A stretch of DNA of 64,000 bases from contig NZ_ML703306.1 in the NCBI RefSeq assembly GCF_008520305.1, positions 1-64,000 on the forward strand, given 5' to 3'. Shown here piece after piece: positions 9,230 to 18,922 of the stretch (position 1 is its first letter; every line of letters starts with the position of its first letter). The stretch is from Mesorhizobium sp. SARCC-RB16n (GTDB taxonomy: Bacteria > Pseudomonadota > Alphaproteobacteria > Rhizobiales > Rhizobiaceae). The position numbers and the translations under genes are program-made. The notes below the pieces were generated by a model. It did not search any database. It worked only from the letters and a program-made list of their open reading frames with translations, and was not told the origin of the DNA.

Positions 9230-10549
9230 TCACCCCTCCACGAAAAGCAGCGCCGGTGTCTCCAGCAGCGTCTTTATCCGTTGCACGAACACCGCCGCAT
9301 CCCAGCCGTCGATGACGCGGTGGTCGAAGCTCGAAGACAGGTTCATCATCTTGCGCGGGATAAACTGGGTCCCGTCCCATAGCGGCCGCACCATCATCTT
9401 GTTGACGCCGATGATCGCCACTTCCGGGTGGTTGATCACAGGCGTGGTCGCGACACCCCCCATGGCGCCGAGCGAGGTGATGGTGATGGTCGATCCGGAC
9501 AGCTCGTCACGCGTCGCCGTGCCCGACTTGGCTGCCTCGGCAAGCCTGGCGACCTCGGCGCCGCAATCCCAGATGTCGCGCGCCTCGGCATGCTTGACCA
9601 CCGGCACCACCAGCCCCGACGGCGTCTGCGCGGCGATGCCGATATGGATGCCGCCATGCTGGTGGATGATGCCGGCCTCGTCGTCGAACAGCGAATTGAG
9701 TTGGGGCTGATCCGCGATCGCCTTGACCATCGCCCGCATCAGGAACGGCAACAATGTGAGTTTTGGCCTGTCCGCGCGCTTTTCTTTGTTGAGCGCGGCG
9801 CGCAATTCCTCGAGCGCCGTGACGTCGATCTCCTCGACATAGGTGATGTGCGGGATGCGCGACTTCGACAGCGTCATCTTCTCGGCGATCTTGCGCCTGA
9901 GACCAACCACCTTGATGTCCTCGACCGCATCGTTGCGGGCGAGACCCGATGCCTTGGCCAATTGCGGCCCGCGCGCCAGGAACGCTTCGATGTCTTCGTG
10001 GCCGATGCGGCCGGCGGGACCGGTTCCCGTAACCTGCCTGAGATCGATGCCCGCCTCTTTCGCGCGCAAGCGGACGGCCGGCGACGCCAGTGGCTTTTCG
10101 CCTTCCGGACGCGGCGCGCCGGAGACCGAGGTCCGTGTCGTGGTCTTCGCCGCAGCAACCGGCGACGGTGCGGGTTTCGCCGGTGCCTCGGCGAGTTTTG
10201 CCTTCGGGACCGGTGCGGTTTCGGGTTTTGGGCTTGCCGGCTTGGAGGGAGCTTGGGTCTCAACCGCTGGTTCAGCCGCTTTGCTTCCGGCCTTCACATT
10301 GCCCTCGCCCGCCACCTTCAGCCGCACGATCGGCGATCCGATCGCCACCGTGTCGCCGATCTCGGCGCCCAGCCACAGGATCTCGCCATCGACGGGCGAC
10401 GGGATCTCGACCGTCGCCTTGTCGGTCATCACGGCGGCCAGCACCGTGTCCTCACGCACGATGTCGCCGATCTTCACATGCCATTCGACGAGTTCGGCTT
10501 CGGCGACACCCTCGCCGACATCGGGCAGCTTGATGATATGTTCGCCCAT
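9230..10549 (-). CDS. bkdB: Branched-chain 2-oxoacid dehydrogenase E2 (lipoamide acyltransferase)
   Basis: A 439-residue acyltransferase core. The N-terminal lipoyl domain has the lipoylated lysine in MTDKATVEIPSP. An Ala/Pro/Lys-rich linker follows (about 85-135), then the peripheral-subunit-binding domain (SPAVRLRAKEAGIDLRQV), and the catalytic domain with the family C-terminal motif SSSFDHRVIDGWDAA. It moves branched acyl groups from E1 to CoA. I chose ATG 10549 (GGGGGAGGCCTGAG upstream) because the 75 codons upstream in the same frame are out-of-register E1-beta sequence. It begins 17 bases after bkdA2. Confidence 0.95.
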   Translation of the reverse strand: MGEHIIKLPDVGEGVAEAELVEWHVKIGDIVREDTVLAAVMTDKATVEIPSPVDGEILWLGAEIGDTVAIGSPIVRLKVAGEGNVKAGSKAAEPAVETQAPSKPASPKPETAPVPKAKLAEAPAKPAPSPVAAAKTTTRTSVSGAPRPEGEKPLASPAVRLRAKEAGIDLRQVTGTGPAGRIGHEDIEAFLARGPQLAKASGLARNDAVEDIKVVGLRRKIAEKMTLSKSRIPHITYVEEIDVTALEELRAALNKEKRADRPKLTLLPFLMRAMVKAIADQPQLNSLFDDEAGIIHQHGGIHIGIAAQTPSGLVVPVVKHAEARDIWDCGAEVARLAEAAKSGTATRDELSGSTITITSLGAMGGVATTPVINHPEVAIIGVNKMMVRPLWDGTQFIPRKMMNLSSSFDHRVIDGWDAAVFVQRIKTLLETPALLFVEG

Positions 10550-10566
10550 CTCAGGCCTCCCCCACT

Positions 10567-11580
10567 CTAGGCTTCCATTGTTTCGATGAGGGCACGGCCG
10601 ACACGGGCCGGCCCCGGAAAATACTCCCATTCCTGCGCATGCGGATAGGGCGTGTCCCAGCCGGCGACGCGGGCCACCGGCGCCTCCAAATGGTAGAAGC
10701 AGTTTTCCTGCACCAGCGCCGACAGTTCGGCGCCGAAACCGGAAGTCAGCGTCGCCTCGTGCACGACGACGCAACGCCCGGTCTTCTTCACCGAAGCCAC
10801 GATCGTGTCGAGGTCGAGCGGCAGCAACGTCCTCAGGTCGATGACCTCGGCGTCGATGCCGGTCTCCTCGGCCGCGGCCTGGGCGACATAGACCATGGTG
10901 CCGTAGGCCAGCACCGTGACGGCCGAGCCCGCCCTGCGGATCGCCGCCTTGCCGAGCGGTACCGTGTAATGGCCGTCGGCGACCTCGCCGAGCTCGTGCT
11001 TCGACCAGGGTGTCACCGGCCGGTCGTGATGGCCGTCGAACGGGCCGTTATAGAGCCGCTTCGGTTCCAAGAAGATCACCGGGTCGGGATCCTCGATCGC
11101 CGCGATCAGCAGCCCCTTGGCGTCATGCGGGTTGGACGGCACCACCGTCTTCAGGCCGGACACATGGGTGAACAGCGCTTCCGGGCTCTGGCTGTGCGTC
11201 TGGCCGCCGAAGATGCCGCCGCCGGTCGGCATGCGCACCACGATCGGGCAGGTGAAATCGCCATTCGACCGGTAGCGCAGCCTTGCGGCTTCCTGCGTCA
11301 GCTGGTCGTAAGCCGGATACATATAGTCGGCAAACTGAATCTCCACGCAGGGCTTCAAGCCGTAGGCGGCCATGCCGATGGCCGAGCCGACAATGCCGGA
11401 TTCGTTGATCGGCGCGTCGAAGCAGCGGCTCTTGCCGTACTTGGCCTGCAGCCCGTGCGTGACGCGAAAAACGCCACCGAAGAAGCCGACATCCTCGCCG
11501 AACACGACGACTTTGTCGTCGCGCTCCATCGACACGTCCATGGCGTCCCGAATGGCCTCGATCATGGTCCGTCTTGGCAT
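10567..11580 (-). CDS. bkdA2: Branched-chain 2-oxoacid dehydrogenase E1 beta
   Basis: A 337-residue transketolase-like subunit that completes the thiamine diphosphate site with E1 alpha. Typical features: VFGEDVGFFGGVFRVT near the N-terminus, PINESGIVGSAIGMAA, QFADYMYPAYDQL, and a C-terminal transketolase domain with VIDLRTLLPLD and the YPHAQEWEYFPGP tail. It begins two bases after the bkdA1 stop, so translation is coupled. The complex decarboxylates 2-oxo acids from valine, leucine and isoleucine and feeds branched acyl-CoA to fatty acid synthesis or catabolism. Confidence 0.95.
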   Translation of the reverse strand: MPRRTMIEAIRDAMDVSMERDDKVVVFGEDVGFFGGVFRVTHGLQAKYGKSRCFDAPINESGIVGSAIGMAAYGLKPCVEIQFADYMYPAYDQLTQEAARLRYRSNGDFTCPIVVRMPTGGGIFGGQTHSQSPEALFTHVSGLKTVVPSNPHDAKGLLIAAIEDPDPVIFLEPKRLYNGPFDGHHDRPVTPWSKHELGEVADGHYTVPLGKAAIRRAGSAVTVLAYGTMVYVAQAAAEETGIDAEVIDLRTLLPLDLDTIVASVKKTGRCVVVHEATLTSGFGAELSALVQENCFYHLEAPVARVAGWDTPYPHAQEWEYFPGPARVGRALIETMEA

Positions 11581-11582
11581 GG

Positions 11583-12995
<1,413 letters not shown>

Positions 12996-13066
12996 CTAGC
13001 GCCGTGTTTGTCGCCAGATAAGGTGATTGGTTGGCTAGACTTGGTTCCTCACCCTACTAGGCGCCC

Positions 13067-13280
13067 TTCCTCTCCCCCGTCGTTCGGGGGAGAGGTGGCG
13101 AGCGAAGCTCGACGGAGTGGGGGCCGGCCTGGCTCGGCGTTGTTCTTTCGAGCCGGGACGACGCCTCGCCTGATTGAGGTTCTGTGATGAGTGCCAGCGA
13201 CAGCGGATTTGAGGACCGGCTTCCCCCACTCCGTCCCGGCTTCGCCGGGCCACCTCTCCCCCCTCCGGAGGGAGAGGAAA
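13067..13280. repeat. RIME-like composite repeat, family A (copy 3)
   Basis: Same two-module structure as at 7.3-7.5 kb, including CTCTCCCCCGTCGTTCGGGG on the left and CTTCCCCCACTCCGTCCCGG on the right. It occupies most of the 580-base gap between the bkd promoter region and holA. I see no gene in the rest of that gap. Confidence 0.85.
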
Positions 13281-13396
13281 GCGCCAGGCTTGGGTGACCC
13301 CACGCTTTTTCCTTGTCCGCGATCGGACCCCTCCCGAGAGAGAAACCCAAGCTGGAGAACGTTCACTCCATCCCCGCATCATGCTAACCACTCTTC

Positions 13397-14440
13397 ATGG
13401 CACAGAAGAAAGCATTCGAGGTCGATTCGTGGCTCGCGAAGCCTGATCCGCGCATCTCGATCGTCCTGCTTTATGGCCCCGATCGCGGTCTCGTCTCGGA
13501 GCGGGCGAAGGCCTTTGCCGAAAAGACCGGCCTGCCGCTTGACGATCCGTTCTCGGTGGTGAGGCTCGAGGGTTCGGAGGTCGATCGCGACGAGGGGCGG
13601 CTGCTCGACGAGGCCCGCACCGTGCCGATGTTTTCCGACCGGCGGCTGCTCTGGGTGCGCAATGCCGGCGGCCAGAAGGCACTGGCCGACGACGTCAAGG
13701 CGTTGACGGTCGAACCGGCACGGGACGCCATCATCCTGATCGAGGCCGGCGATTTGAAGAAAGGCGTCGGGCTGCGCGCGGTGGTCGAGGGCGCGGACAA
13801 TGCCATGGCCTTGCCCTGCTATGCCGATGAAGCCCGAGACATCGACACGGTCATCGACGACGAGCTGCGCAAGGCCGGCATGTCGATGACGCTGGAGGCG
13901 AGACAAGCCTTGCGCCGCAATCTCGGCGGCGACCGGCTGGCCTCGCGCGGCGAGATCGAAAAACTCGTCCTCTACGCCCACGGGCAGAAGGAAATCGGGC
14001 TGGAAGAGGTGCGAGCCATGTCCGGCGACGTGTCCGGCGCCTCTTTCGACGACGCCGTCGACGCGCTGCTCGAAGGCAAGGTCGGCGACTTCGACACCGC
14101 CTTCACCCGCCATTGCCAGGGTGGCGGCCCGCCCTTCCTGGTGCTGTCCTCGGCGATGCGGCAGATACAGCAGATCCAGGTCATGCGCGGCCAGATGGAC
14201 TCAGGCGGCCGCAACGCCGCTTCCGTTGTTGCCGCTGCCCGTCCGCCGGTCTTTTTCTCGCGCCGCAAGCTGGTGGAGAAGACGCTGGAGCGCTGGAACA
14301 GCGAAGCACTCGGCCGCGCGCTGACCCGCCTGCAGTCGGCCGTGCTGCAGACCCGGCGCAGGCCGGACCTGTCGGTAGCACTGGCAAGACAGGCGCTGCT
14401 GGGAATCGCGGTGGAAAGTGCGCGGCTGGGGCAAAGGTAG
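13397..14440 (+). CDS. holA: DNA polymerase III subunit delta
   Basis: A 347-residue clamp-loader subunit that opens the sliding clamp. The N-terminal AAA+-like region has LLYGPDRGLVSERAKAF, then MFSDRRLLWVRNAG, and a helical C-terminal collar domain ending ARQALLGIAVESARLGQR. Delta lacks a functional Walker A, as expected here. In many Rhizobiales holA faces parB directly. Here a two-gene insert separates them, and a diverged second copy of the last holA codons lies at about 16111-16174. Confidence 0.92.
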   Translation: MAQKKAFEVDSWLAKPDPRISIVLLYGPDRGLVSERAKAFAEKTGLPLDDPFSVVRLEGSEVDRDEGRLLDEARTVPMFSDRRLLWVRNAGGQKALADDVKALTVEPARDAIILIEAGDLKKGVGLRAVVEGADNAMALPCYADEARDIDTVIDDELRKAGMSMTLEARQALRRNLGGDRLASRGEIEKLVLYAHGQKEIGLEEVRAMSGDVSGASFDDAVDALLEGKVGDFDTAFTRHCQGGGPPFLVLSSAMRQIQQIQVMRGQMDSGGRNAASVVAAARPPVFFSRRKLVEKTLERWNSEALGRALTRLQSAVLQTRRRPDLSVALARQALLGIAVESARLGQR

Positions 14441-14441
14441 G
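14424..14441. repeat. Direct repeat at the holA 3' end (left copy)
   Basis: GGCTGGGGCAAAGGTAGG includes the holA stop codon. An identical 18-mer occurs at 16157-16174, on the other side of the DUF2182/DUF1326 pair. This is the layout left when an element inserts at a gene's 3' end. Confidence 0.75.
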
Positions 14442-14483
14442 AGAGCGATCTTCCCTTTCGGCGCCGAGCGCTGCCTCCATTGG

Positions 14484-15278
14484 TCAATTCATTATCATGG
14501 CGCCCGCCGGCTGGAAGGTTGGCAGCGCCTGTGGAAAGACCAGCACCGCCGCGCCATAAAGGAGCAGGGCGACACCCGACATCTTGGCGATCCGATCTCC
14601 CGACGGAAGGGTCTTTTCCGCAAAGACGAGCAAGGTGACCACGACCATTGCGGCGACGTTCATGATCCCGAGAGGAAAGAGGGCGAGAAACAAGAGCCAG
14701 CAGCAGCCCAGGCAAAAAAGTCCGTGCTCCAGGCCCATGCGAACCGCGCCCCAGTAACCATCGCGCCATGAGGTCAGGATGAAGCCGATCGGCGTGCGGC
14801 ATTTGGCCAGACATAGATCTTTCAGCGGGGAGAGTTGATAGGCGCCCGCAATCATCAGCAGCGCGCCGCCGATACGCGCGGCCGTCGCCGTGGATAATCC
14901 CACATGTCCGGCAAGCATCTCAGCACCCGCCGCGCCGGCAAAGGCGATAACGCCCATCACGCCCCAAACCAGCATGTACCCGGCCACGAACACCCAGCTC
15001 GAGACAAAGGTCTCCCCCCGGCCCTGTTTGCCGGCCTGGACCTTGTGAAATGTCAGGATCATGGGCGCGGCCGTCGGAAACATCATGGCAATCATCATGA
15101 TCATCCAGACGGCAAGAAACAGCGGCGCCTTCATACCCATGGTGAGTGAGTACATTTCCATGCGCATGTCCGCGTCCATGCCCATCTGCTGCCAGACAAG
15201 CAGGGTCCACGCCGCCGCGGCGATAGCGATCAGCAGCGCGAGAATGATGTATCGCTGGGACGTCGGCGCCATGGACAA
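14484..15278 (-). CDS. DUF2182 integral membrane protein
   Basis: A 264-residue polytopic protein with about six or seven hydrophobic segments, starting at residues 9-30 and continuing near 50-75, 95-120, 130-150 and 190-225. Met-rich and His-containing stretches (MGMDADMRMEM, MIMMIAMMFPTAAP) fit the annotation of this family as a putative metal-binding membrane protein. It lies 27 bases downstream of a DUF1326 gene, a recurring pairing. TTG 15278 has GGA upstream; ATG 15272 is an alternative start. The pair is bracketed by holA-end repeats and was probably acquired. Function not established. Confidence 0.85.
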   Translation of the reverse strand: MSMAPTSQRYIILALLIAIAAAAWTLLVWQQMGMDADMRMEMYSLTMGMKAPLFLAVWMIMMIAMMFPTAAPMILTFHKVQAGKQGRGETFVSSWVFVAGYMLVWGVMGVIAFAGAAGAEMLAGHVGLSTATAARIGGALLMIAGAYQLSPLKDLCLAKCRTPIGFILTSWRDGYWGAVRMGLEHGLFCLGCCWLLFLALFPLGIMNVAAMVVVTLLVFAEKTLPSGDRIAKMSGVALLLYGAAVLVFPQALPTFQPAGAMIMN

Positions 15279-15305
15279 GTACGTTCCGTACTATGCGGCC
15301 AGCGG

Positions 15306-15932
15306 CTACTGCTGGCCAGACCAATTGATCGGGGCGTAATGTCCGTTTCGGCGGGAATTGTCCCAGCTCATGCCATGGTCGCTGAATGTGCTGCCTTCCG
15401 CCCCCATCGCCATCGCGAGCCAGTCGGGATTGACAGGATGGCCGGTGGCCGCCCACATCTGCCCGTCCTCGCGCATTGTCGGCAGTGGTTCGACAGCCAT
15501 CCGCATGATACCCGCAATCTCAGCCGACCGCTTCTTGCCGTCTATCCGGTAGTCTATCGGCACCTTCTTGGCGCCGAGGTTCGTGCCAATCATGGGTGCC
15601 AACACCGCCATGGGGCCGCCCGCTGCGCCAGTGAAGATGGCACCTAGCGCCTCCGTTTGCCTGTCATCGGCCCGTTCGTCGATATAGGCGGCGGCCGTCC
15701 AGTCGCCGTCTGCCATCGGACCCGGCGTGTGAGCAACCATCGCGACACTCAGCCCATCCAATCGAACGTCACCGTAATTGCCCGTATCGATATGAAAGAC
15801 CAAACCAACGTCGCAAACGCCTCTCGTCGGCTTCGATGTCAGCTGCGCGTTGGTGGACAGCAGGCAGGGACACACGACATCGCAGTTACAATTTTCGAAG
15901 TAACTTCCGGACAATTGCCAGCGGACTGCCAT
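15306..15932 (-). CDS. DUF1326 family protein
   Basis: A 208-residue soluble protein. Near the N-terminus is a dense cysteine cluster, YFENCNCDVVCPCL, which looks like a metal or thiol site; a further Cys follows in GVCDVGLVF. No signal peptide or membrane segment is seen. I chose ATG 15932 with GGGAGG upstream over the longer frame to 15992. It is upstream of, and probably co-transcribed with, the DUF2182 membrane protein. The cysteines and Met-rich partner suggest a metal-related role, which is inference only. Confidence 0.85.
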   Translation of the reverse strand: MAVRWQLSGSYFENCNCDVVCPCLLSTNAQLTSKPTRGVCDVGLVFHIDTGNYGDVRLDGLSVAMVAHTPGPMADGDWTAAAYIDERADDRQTEALGAIFTGAAGGPMAVLAPMIGTNLGAKKVPIDYRIDGKKRSAEIAGIMRMAVEPLPTMREDGQMWAATGHPVNPDWLAMAMGAEGSTFSDHGMSWDNSRRNGHYAPINWSGQQ

Positions 15933-16110
15933 TTGCACCTCCCATGCGTCAGGCGCGTCGGCATATCGTTTTGGCGAGGCGGTGCCATTCATGACTATGT
16001 AGGAATGGCAAATAGCCCTCGCCGCGACTGACCGGCACGCTAGGGCAGATAATGTAAGCCATCTCTAATTTAGGTTATACCGTTGCCCGGCACAGTCAAG
16101 CCGCGAGCGC

Positions 16111-16174
16111 CAGAGCTGGCGACAGGCGCGGCAGGGGATCGCTGTGGAGAGCACGAGGCTGGGGCAAAGGTAGG
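16111..16174 (+). pseudogene. Diverged duplicate of the holA 3' end
   Basis: The last codons here read QARQGIAVESTRLGQR-stop, against QALLGIAVESARLGQR-stop in holA. The final 18 bases are identical (16157-16174). The copy lacks the rest of the gene. Together with the intact holA end it brackets the DUF2182/DUF1326 pair, which points to an insertion that brought its own holA tail. Confidence 0.8.
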
Positions 16175-16268
16175 CGATTGGCCCCCACTGCAAGATGGCT
16201 GGCAAGCCAGAGGCCGCCACCATCTCCACTGTGCCCGCCCCTTGGTGCCAAACTGATGTTCCGTTGGC

Positions 16269-16443
16269 GCTGCCCCTCACCTCCCTGCCGGCATCCTCTC
16301 TCCGTAAACGGGGCGAGGGACACTCTTGTCGCTGCTTTCGCCAATCGCCAGCGTCGCAAGAAAGGGCGCCGGCACCTCACTTAGCCTCTTCTCCCCGTCA
16401 CTATACGGGGAGAAGGTCCCGGCAGCGGGATGAGGGGCGGCGC
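16269..16443. repeat. REP-like composite repeat, family B (copy 2)
   Basis: Begins with CTGCCCCTCACCTCCCTGCC, contains CTCCGTAAACGGGG in the left arm and CGTCACTATACGGGGAGAAG in the right arm, and ends with GATGAGGGGCGGCGCC. It lies between the holA-end remnant and the parB stop. Confidence 0.88.
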
Positions 16444-16482
16444 CGACGCATCAAATCAACAGCAATATTTGCCGACTAACTA

Positions 16483-17367
16483 TCAGTCCTGCTTCAACCT
16501 CCGGCACAGTTCATCCAGCTGTTCCAGGCTCCGATACGCAACCCGCAGCACACCGCCCTTGCCCTTGTGGTCGACCGTGACGATCATGCCGGTCGTATCG
16601 GTGAGCAGCTTCTCCAGCGCCAGCGTGTCGGCGTCCTTTTCGGCGGCGGGCGCGGCGGGCTTGGTGCCGTTGGAGCTGGTGCCGGCCGGCATTTGCGCCA
16701 GCGCCTCGGCCTGGCGCACGGAAAGGCCTTCCTCGACGATGCGCTTGGCAAGGCCGGCAGGATCTTCCGCCGTCACCAGCGTGCGGGCGTGGCCCGCCGA
16801 CAATGCGCCGTCGACCAGCATGTCGCGGATCACGTCGGGCAGCTTCAACAGTCTCAACGTGTTGGCGACATGACTGCGGCTCTTGCCGATCACCTGGCCG
16901 AGATCGGCCTGGGTATAGCCATGGTCGTCGATGAGTTGCTGGTAACCCTGCGCCTCTTCGACCGGATTGAGGTCGGCGCGCTGGACGTTCTCGATGATCG
17001 CCAGCTCCAGCGCCGTGCGGTCGTTGACATCGCGGATGATGACCGGGATCTCGGTCAGCCCGGCGCGCTGCGCCGCCCGCCAGCGGCGCTCGCCGGCGAT
17101 GATCTCGTAGCGGCCCGCCTGCGTCGGCGAGGGCCGCGCCACCACCGGCTGCACCACGCCGTGCTCACGGATCGACTGGGCCAGATCGGTCAGTTCGGCA
17201 TCGCCGAAATGCCGGCGCGGATTTTTCGGATTGGCGCTGATGAACTCGATCGGCACCTTGCCGTCGGCGCTCATGCCGGGCTTTTCCGGTGCGGCCGGGC
17301 GATCGATCTCGCCGATCAATGCTGCCAGCCCGCGACCCAGTCTTTTCCTCGAGAGATCTTCGCTCAT
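16483..17367 (-). CDS. parB: Chromosome partitioning protein ParB
   Basis: A 294-residue CTP-dependent parS-binding clamp. The N-terminal ParB/Srx domain has the CTP motif GERRWRAAQRAGL (about residues 92-104) and ENVQRADLNPVEEAQGY. The central HTH is VIGKSRSHVANTLRLLKLP. The C-terminal dimerisation segment ends ELCRRLKQD. The parA gene is immediately upstream in the same direction, and matching parS sites lie 1.5-3.6 kb away inside rsmG and between mnmG and mnmE. It loads SMC and anchors the origin region for segregation. Confidence 0.96.
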   Translation of the reverse strand: MSEDLSRKRLGRGLAALIGEIDRPAAPEKPGMSADGKVPIEFISANPKNPRRHFGDAELTDLAQSIREHGVVQPVVARPSPTQAGRYEIIAGERRWRAAQRAGLTEIPVIIRDVNDRTALELAIIENVQRADLNPVEEAQGYQQLIDDHGYTQADLGQVIGKSRSHVANTLRLLKLPDVIRDMLVDGALSAGHARTLVTAEDPAGLAKRIVEEGLSVRQAEALAQMPAGTSSNGTKPAAPAAEKDADTLALEKLLTDTTGMIVTVDHKGKGGVLRVAYRSLEQLDELCRRLKQD

Positions 17368-17433
17368 CTTTATTCCAAGTCTATTTCAGATGGTTTCGGT
17401 ACCGAATCGGCTATTAATATGCATCCGATCTAA

Positions 17434-18255
17434 TCAAGCGGCGCGCAATTTGCGCTCGCGGCGGATCACTTCCGACGCCAACTGCAGATAGGCCTGGCTG
17501 CCGGAGCATTTCAGGTCGTATAGGATCGCCGGCTTGCCATAGGACGGCGCTTCGGACACGCGCACATTGCGTGGAATGATGGTCTCATAGACCTTGTCGC
17601 CCATATGCTCGCGCACGTCCTGCACCACCTGGTTGGCGAGATTGTTGCGGCCGTCATACATGGTCAGCACGATTCCCTGGATGGTGAGGTCCGGATTGAT
17701 CGAGCGGCGCACCTGCTCGACGGTTTCGAGCAGCTGGCTGAGACCTTCGAGCGCGAAGAACTCGCATTGCAGCGGTACGAGAACGGAATCGGCTGCCGCC
17801 ATTGAATTCAAGGTCAAAAGATTGAGCGAGGGTGGGCAATCGATCAGCACATAGCCGAAAGGCGCCCCGCGCTCGGTCGCCGCCCGCAGCGCATTACGCA
17901 GTTTGAGTACCCGGTCGGGCGCCGAGGCGATCTCCATCTCGATGCCGAGCAGGTCGAGCGTCGAGGGCACGATGGACAGGCCGGGTACCGCGGTCGGAAT
18001 GGCCGCGGCTTCCAGCTCCAGTTCGCCCGTCAGCACGTCATAGGACGAGACCGTCCGGTCCTTGCGGTCGATGCCGAGGCCGGTGCTCGCATTGCCTTGC
18101 GGGTCCAAGTCGACGATCAGCACTTTTTCGCCGATTGCCGCCAGCGCGGTGGCCAGGTTGATGGCGGTGGTCGTCTTGCCGACACCGCCCTTCTGGTTGG
18201 CTACGGTGATGATTCGAGGGCCGTTCTTCATCATGGGTTTATGCCAGAAATTCAT
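17434..18255 (-). CDS. parA: Chromosome partitioning ATPase ParA
   Basis: A 273-residue deviant Walker ATPase. Motifs: VANQKGGVGKTTTAINLATA (deviant Walker A with signature lysine), IVDLDPQGNASTGLG, and VLIDCPPSLNLLT. It moves ParB-parS complexes on nucleoid-bound gradients. ATG 18255 is the longest start; a pair of ATG codons seven to eight codons later is an alternative, and neither has a strong ribosome site. It follows rsmG by 34 bases in the conserved gid-par arrangement. Confidence 0.96.
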   Translation of the reverse strand: MNFWHKPMMKNGPRIITVANQKGGVGKTTTAINLATALAAIGEKVLIVDLDPQGNASTGLGIDRKDRTVSSYDVLTGELELEAAAIPTAVPGLSIVPSTLDLLGIEMEIASAPDRVLKLRNALRAATERGAPFGYVLIDCPPSLNLLTLNSMAAADSVLVPLQCEFFALEGLSQLLETVEQVRRSINPDLTIQGIVLTMYDGRNNLANQVVQDVREHMGDKVYETIIPRNVRVSEAPSYGKPAILYDLKCSGSQAYLQLASEVIRRERKLRAA

Positions 18256-18289
18256 CTTGGGGTCGCCGAATAATCAGACCAGTCGCGGT

Positions 18290-18922
18290 TCAGACAGGTC
18301 GCACATGGGACAATTCGAGGATGACGCCGCTGGCGTCGGTCACGCTTGGATGTTCTACCAGATCGAACGTCCACCGGTTAACGCTTTCTTGCACTTCGGC
18401 ACGGTAATCCCGGCCTTTGTGGAACAGCGCCCGCGCCCCCGAGGCCAGCCATGGCGCGGACAAGTCGAGCAGAACCGACAGCGGGGCCAGCGCCCGCGCC
18501 GTGACGATCTGCGGCTTCGAAACAAGCACATGGCTGTCCTCGATACGACGCGCCACGACCCGCGCCGGCAGGCTGAACTGACCGATGACGGTCTGCAGGA
18601 ACGAGGCCTTCTTGCGGTTGCTTTCGACCAGATCGATGCTGGCCCCCGGGCGCTCGGCAAGCAAAAAGGCCATCACAAGCCCAGGAAACCCGCCGCCCGA
18701 CCCGATGTCGACCCAATGCCTGGCTTCAGGCTCTATCCGTGCGAGCTGGGCGCTGTCCAGGATGTGGCGATGCCAGACGTCGGCCGAGGTCGATTGCGCC
18801 ACGAGATTGATGCTGCGGTTCCACTTCTGGAACAGTTCCTCGAACGCCACCAGGCACTCGAATGTTTCACGTGAAACCGGGCCGGCGGCGTCCTGCAGGC
18901 TCTTCAGGGAAAAAGAGCTCAC
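18290..18922 (-). CDS. rsmG: 16S rRNA (guanine-N7) methyltransferase G
   Basis: A 210-residue SAM-dependent methyltransferase that modifies G527 of 16S rRNA (E. coli numbering). The SAM site is [40 protein letters not shown] is typical of the GidB family. It overlaps the mnmG stop by four bases. A parS site lies inside its 5' coding region (18863-18878), where it encodes part of [10 protein letters not shown], so protein and centromere sequence are superimposed. Confidence 0.95.
   Translation of the reverse strand: MSSFSLKSLQDAAGPVSRETFECLVAFEELFQKWNRSINLVAQSTSADVWHRHILDSAQLARIEPEARHWVDIGSGGGFPGLVMAFLLAERPGASIDLVESNRKKASFLQTVIGQFSLPARVVARRIEDSHVLVSKPQIVTARALAPLSVLLDLSAPWLASGARALFHKGRDYRAEVQESVNRWTFDLVEHPSVTDASGVILELSHVRPV
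18863..18878. other. parS site 1, inside rsmG
   Basis: TGTTTCACGTGAAACC differs from the perfect palindrome TGTTTCACGTGAAACA only at the last base. It is the closest match in the window together with the one at 20883. Confidence 0.92.

Noticed and set aside
9428-10570. 380-residue frame opposite bkdB
   Set aside because: Shadow of the E2 catalytic domain.
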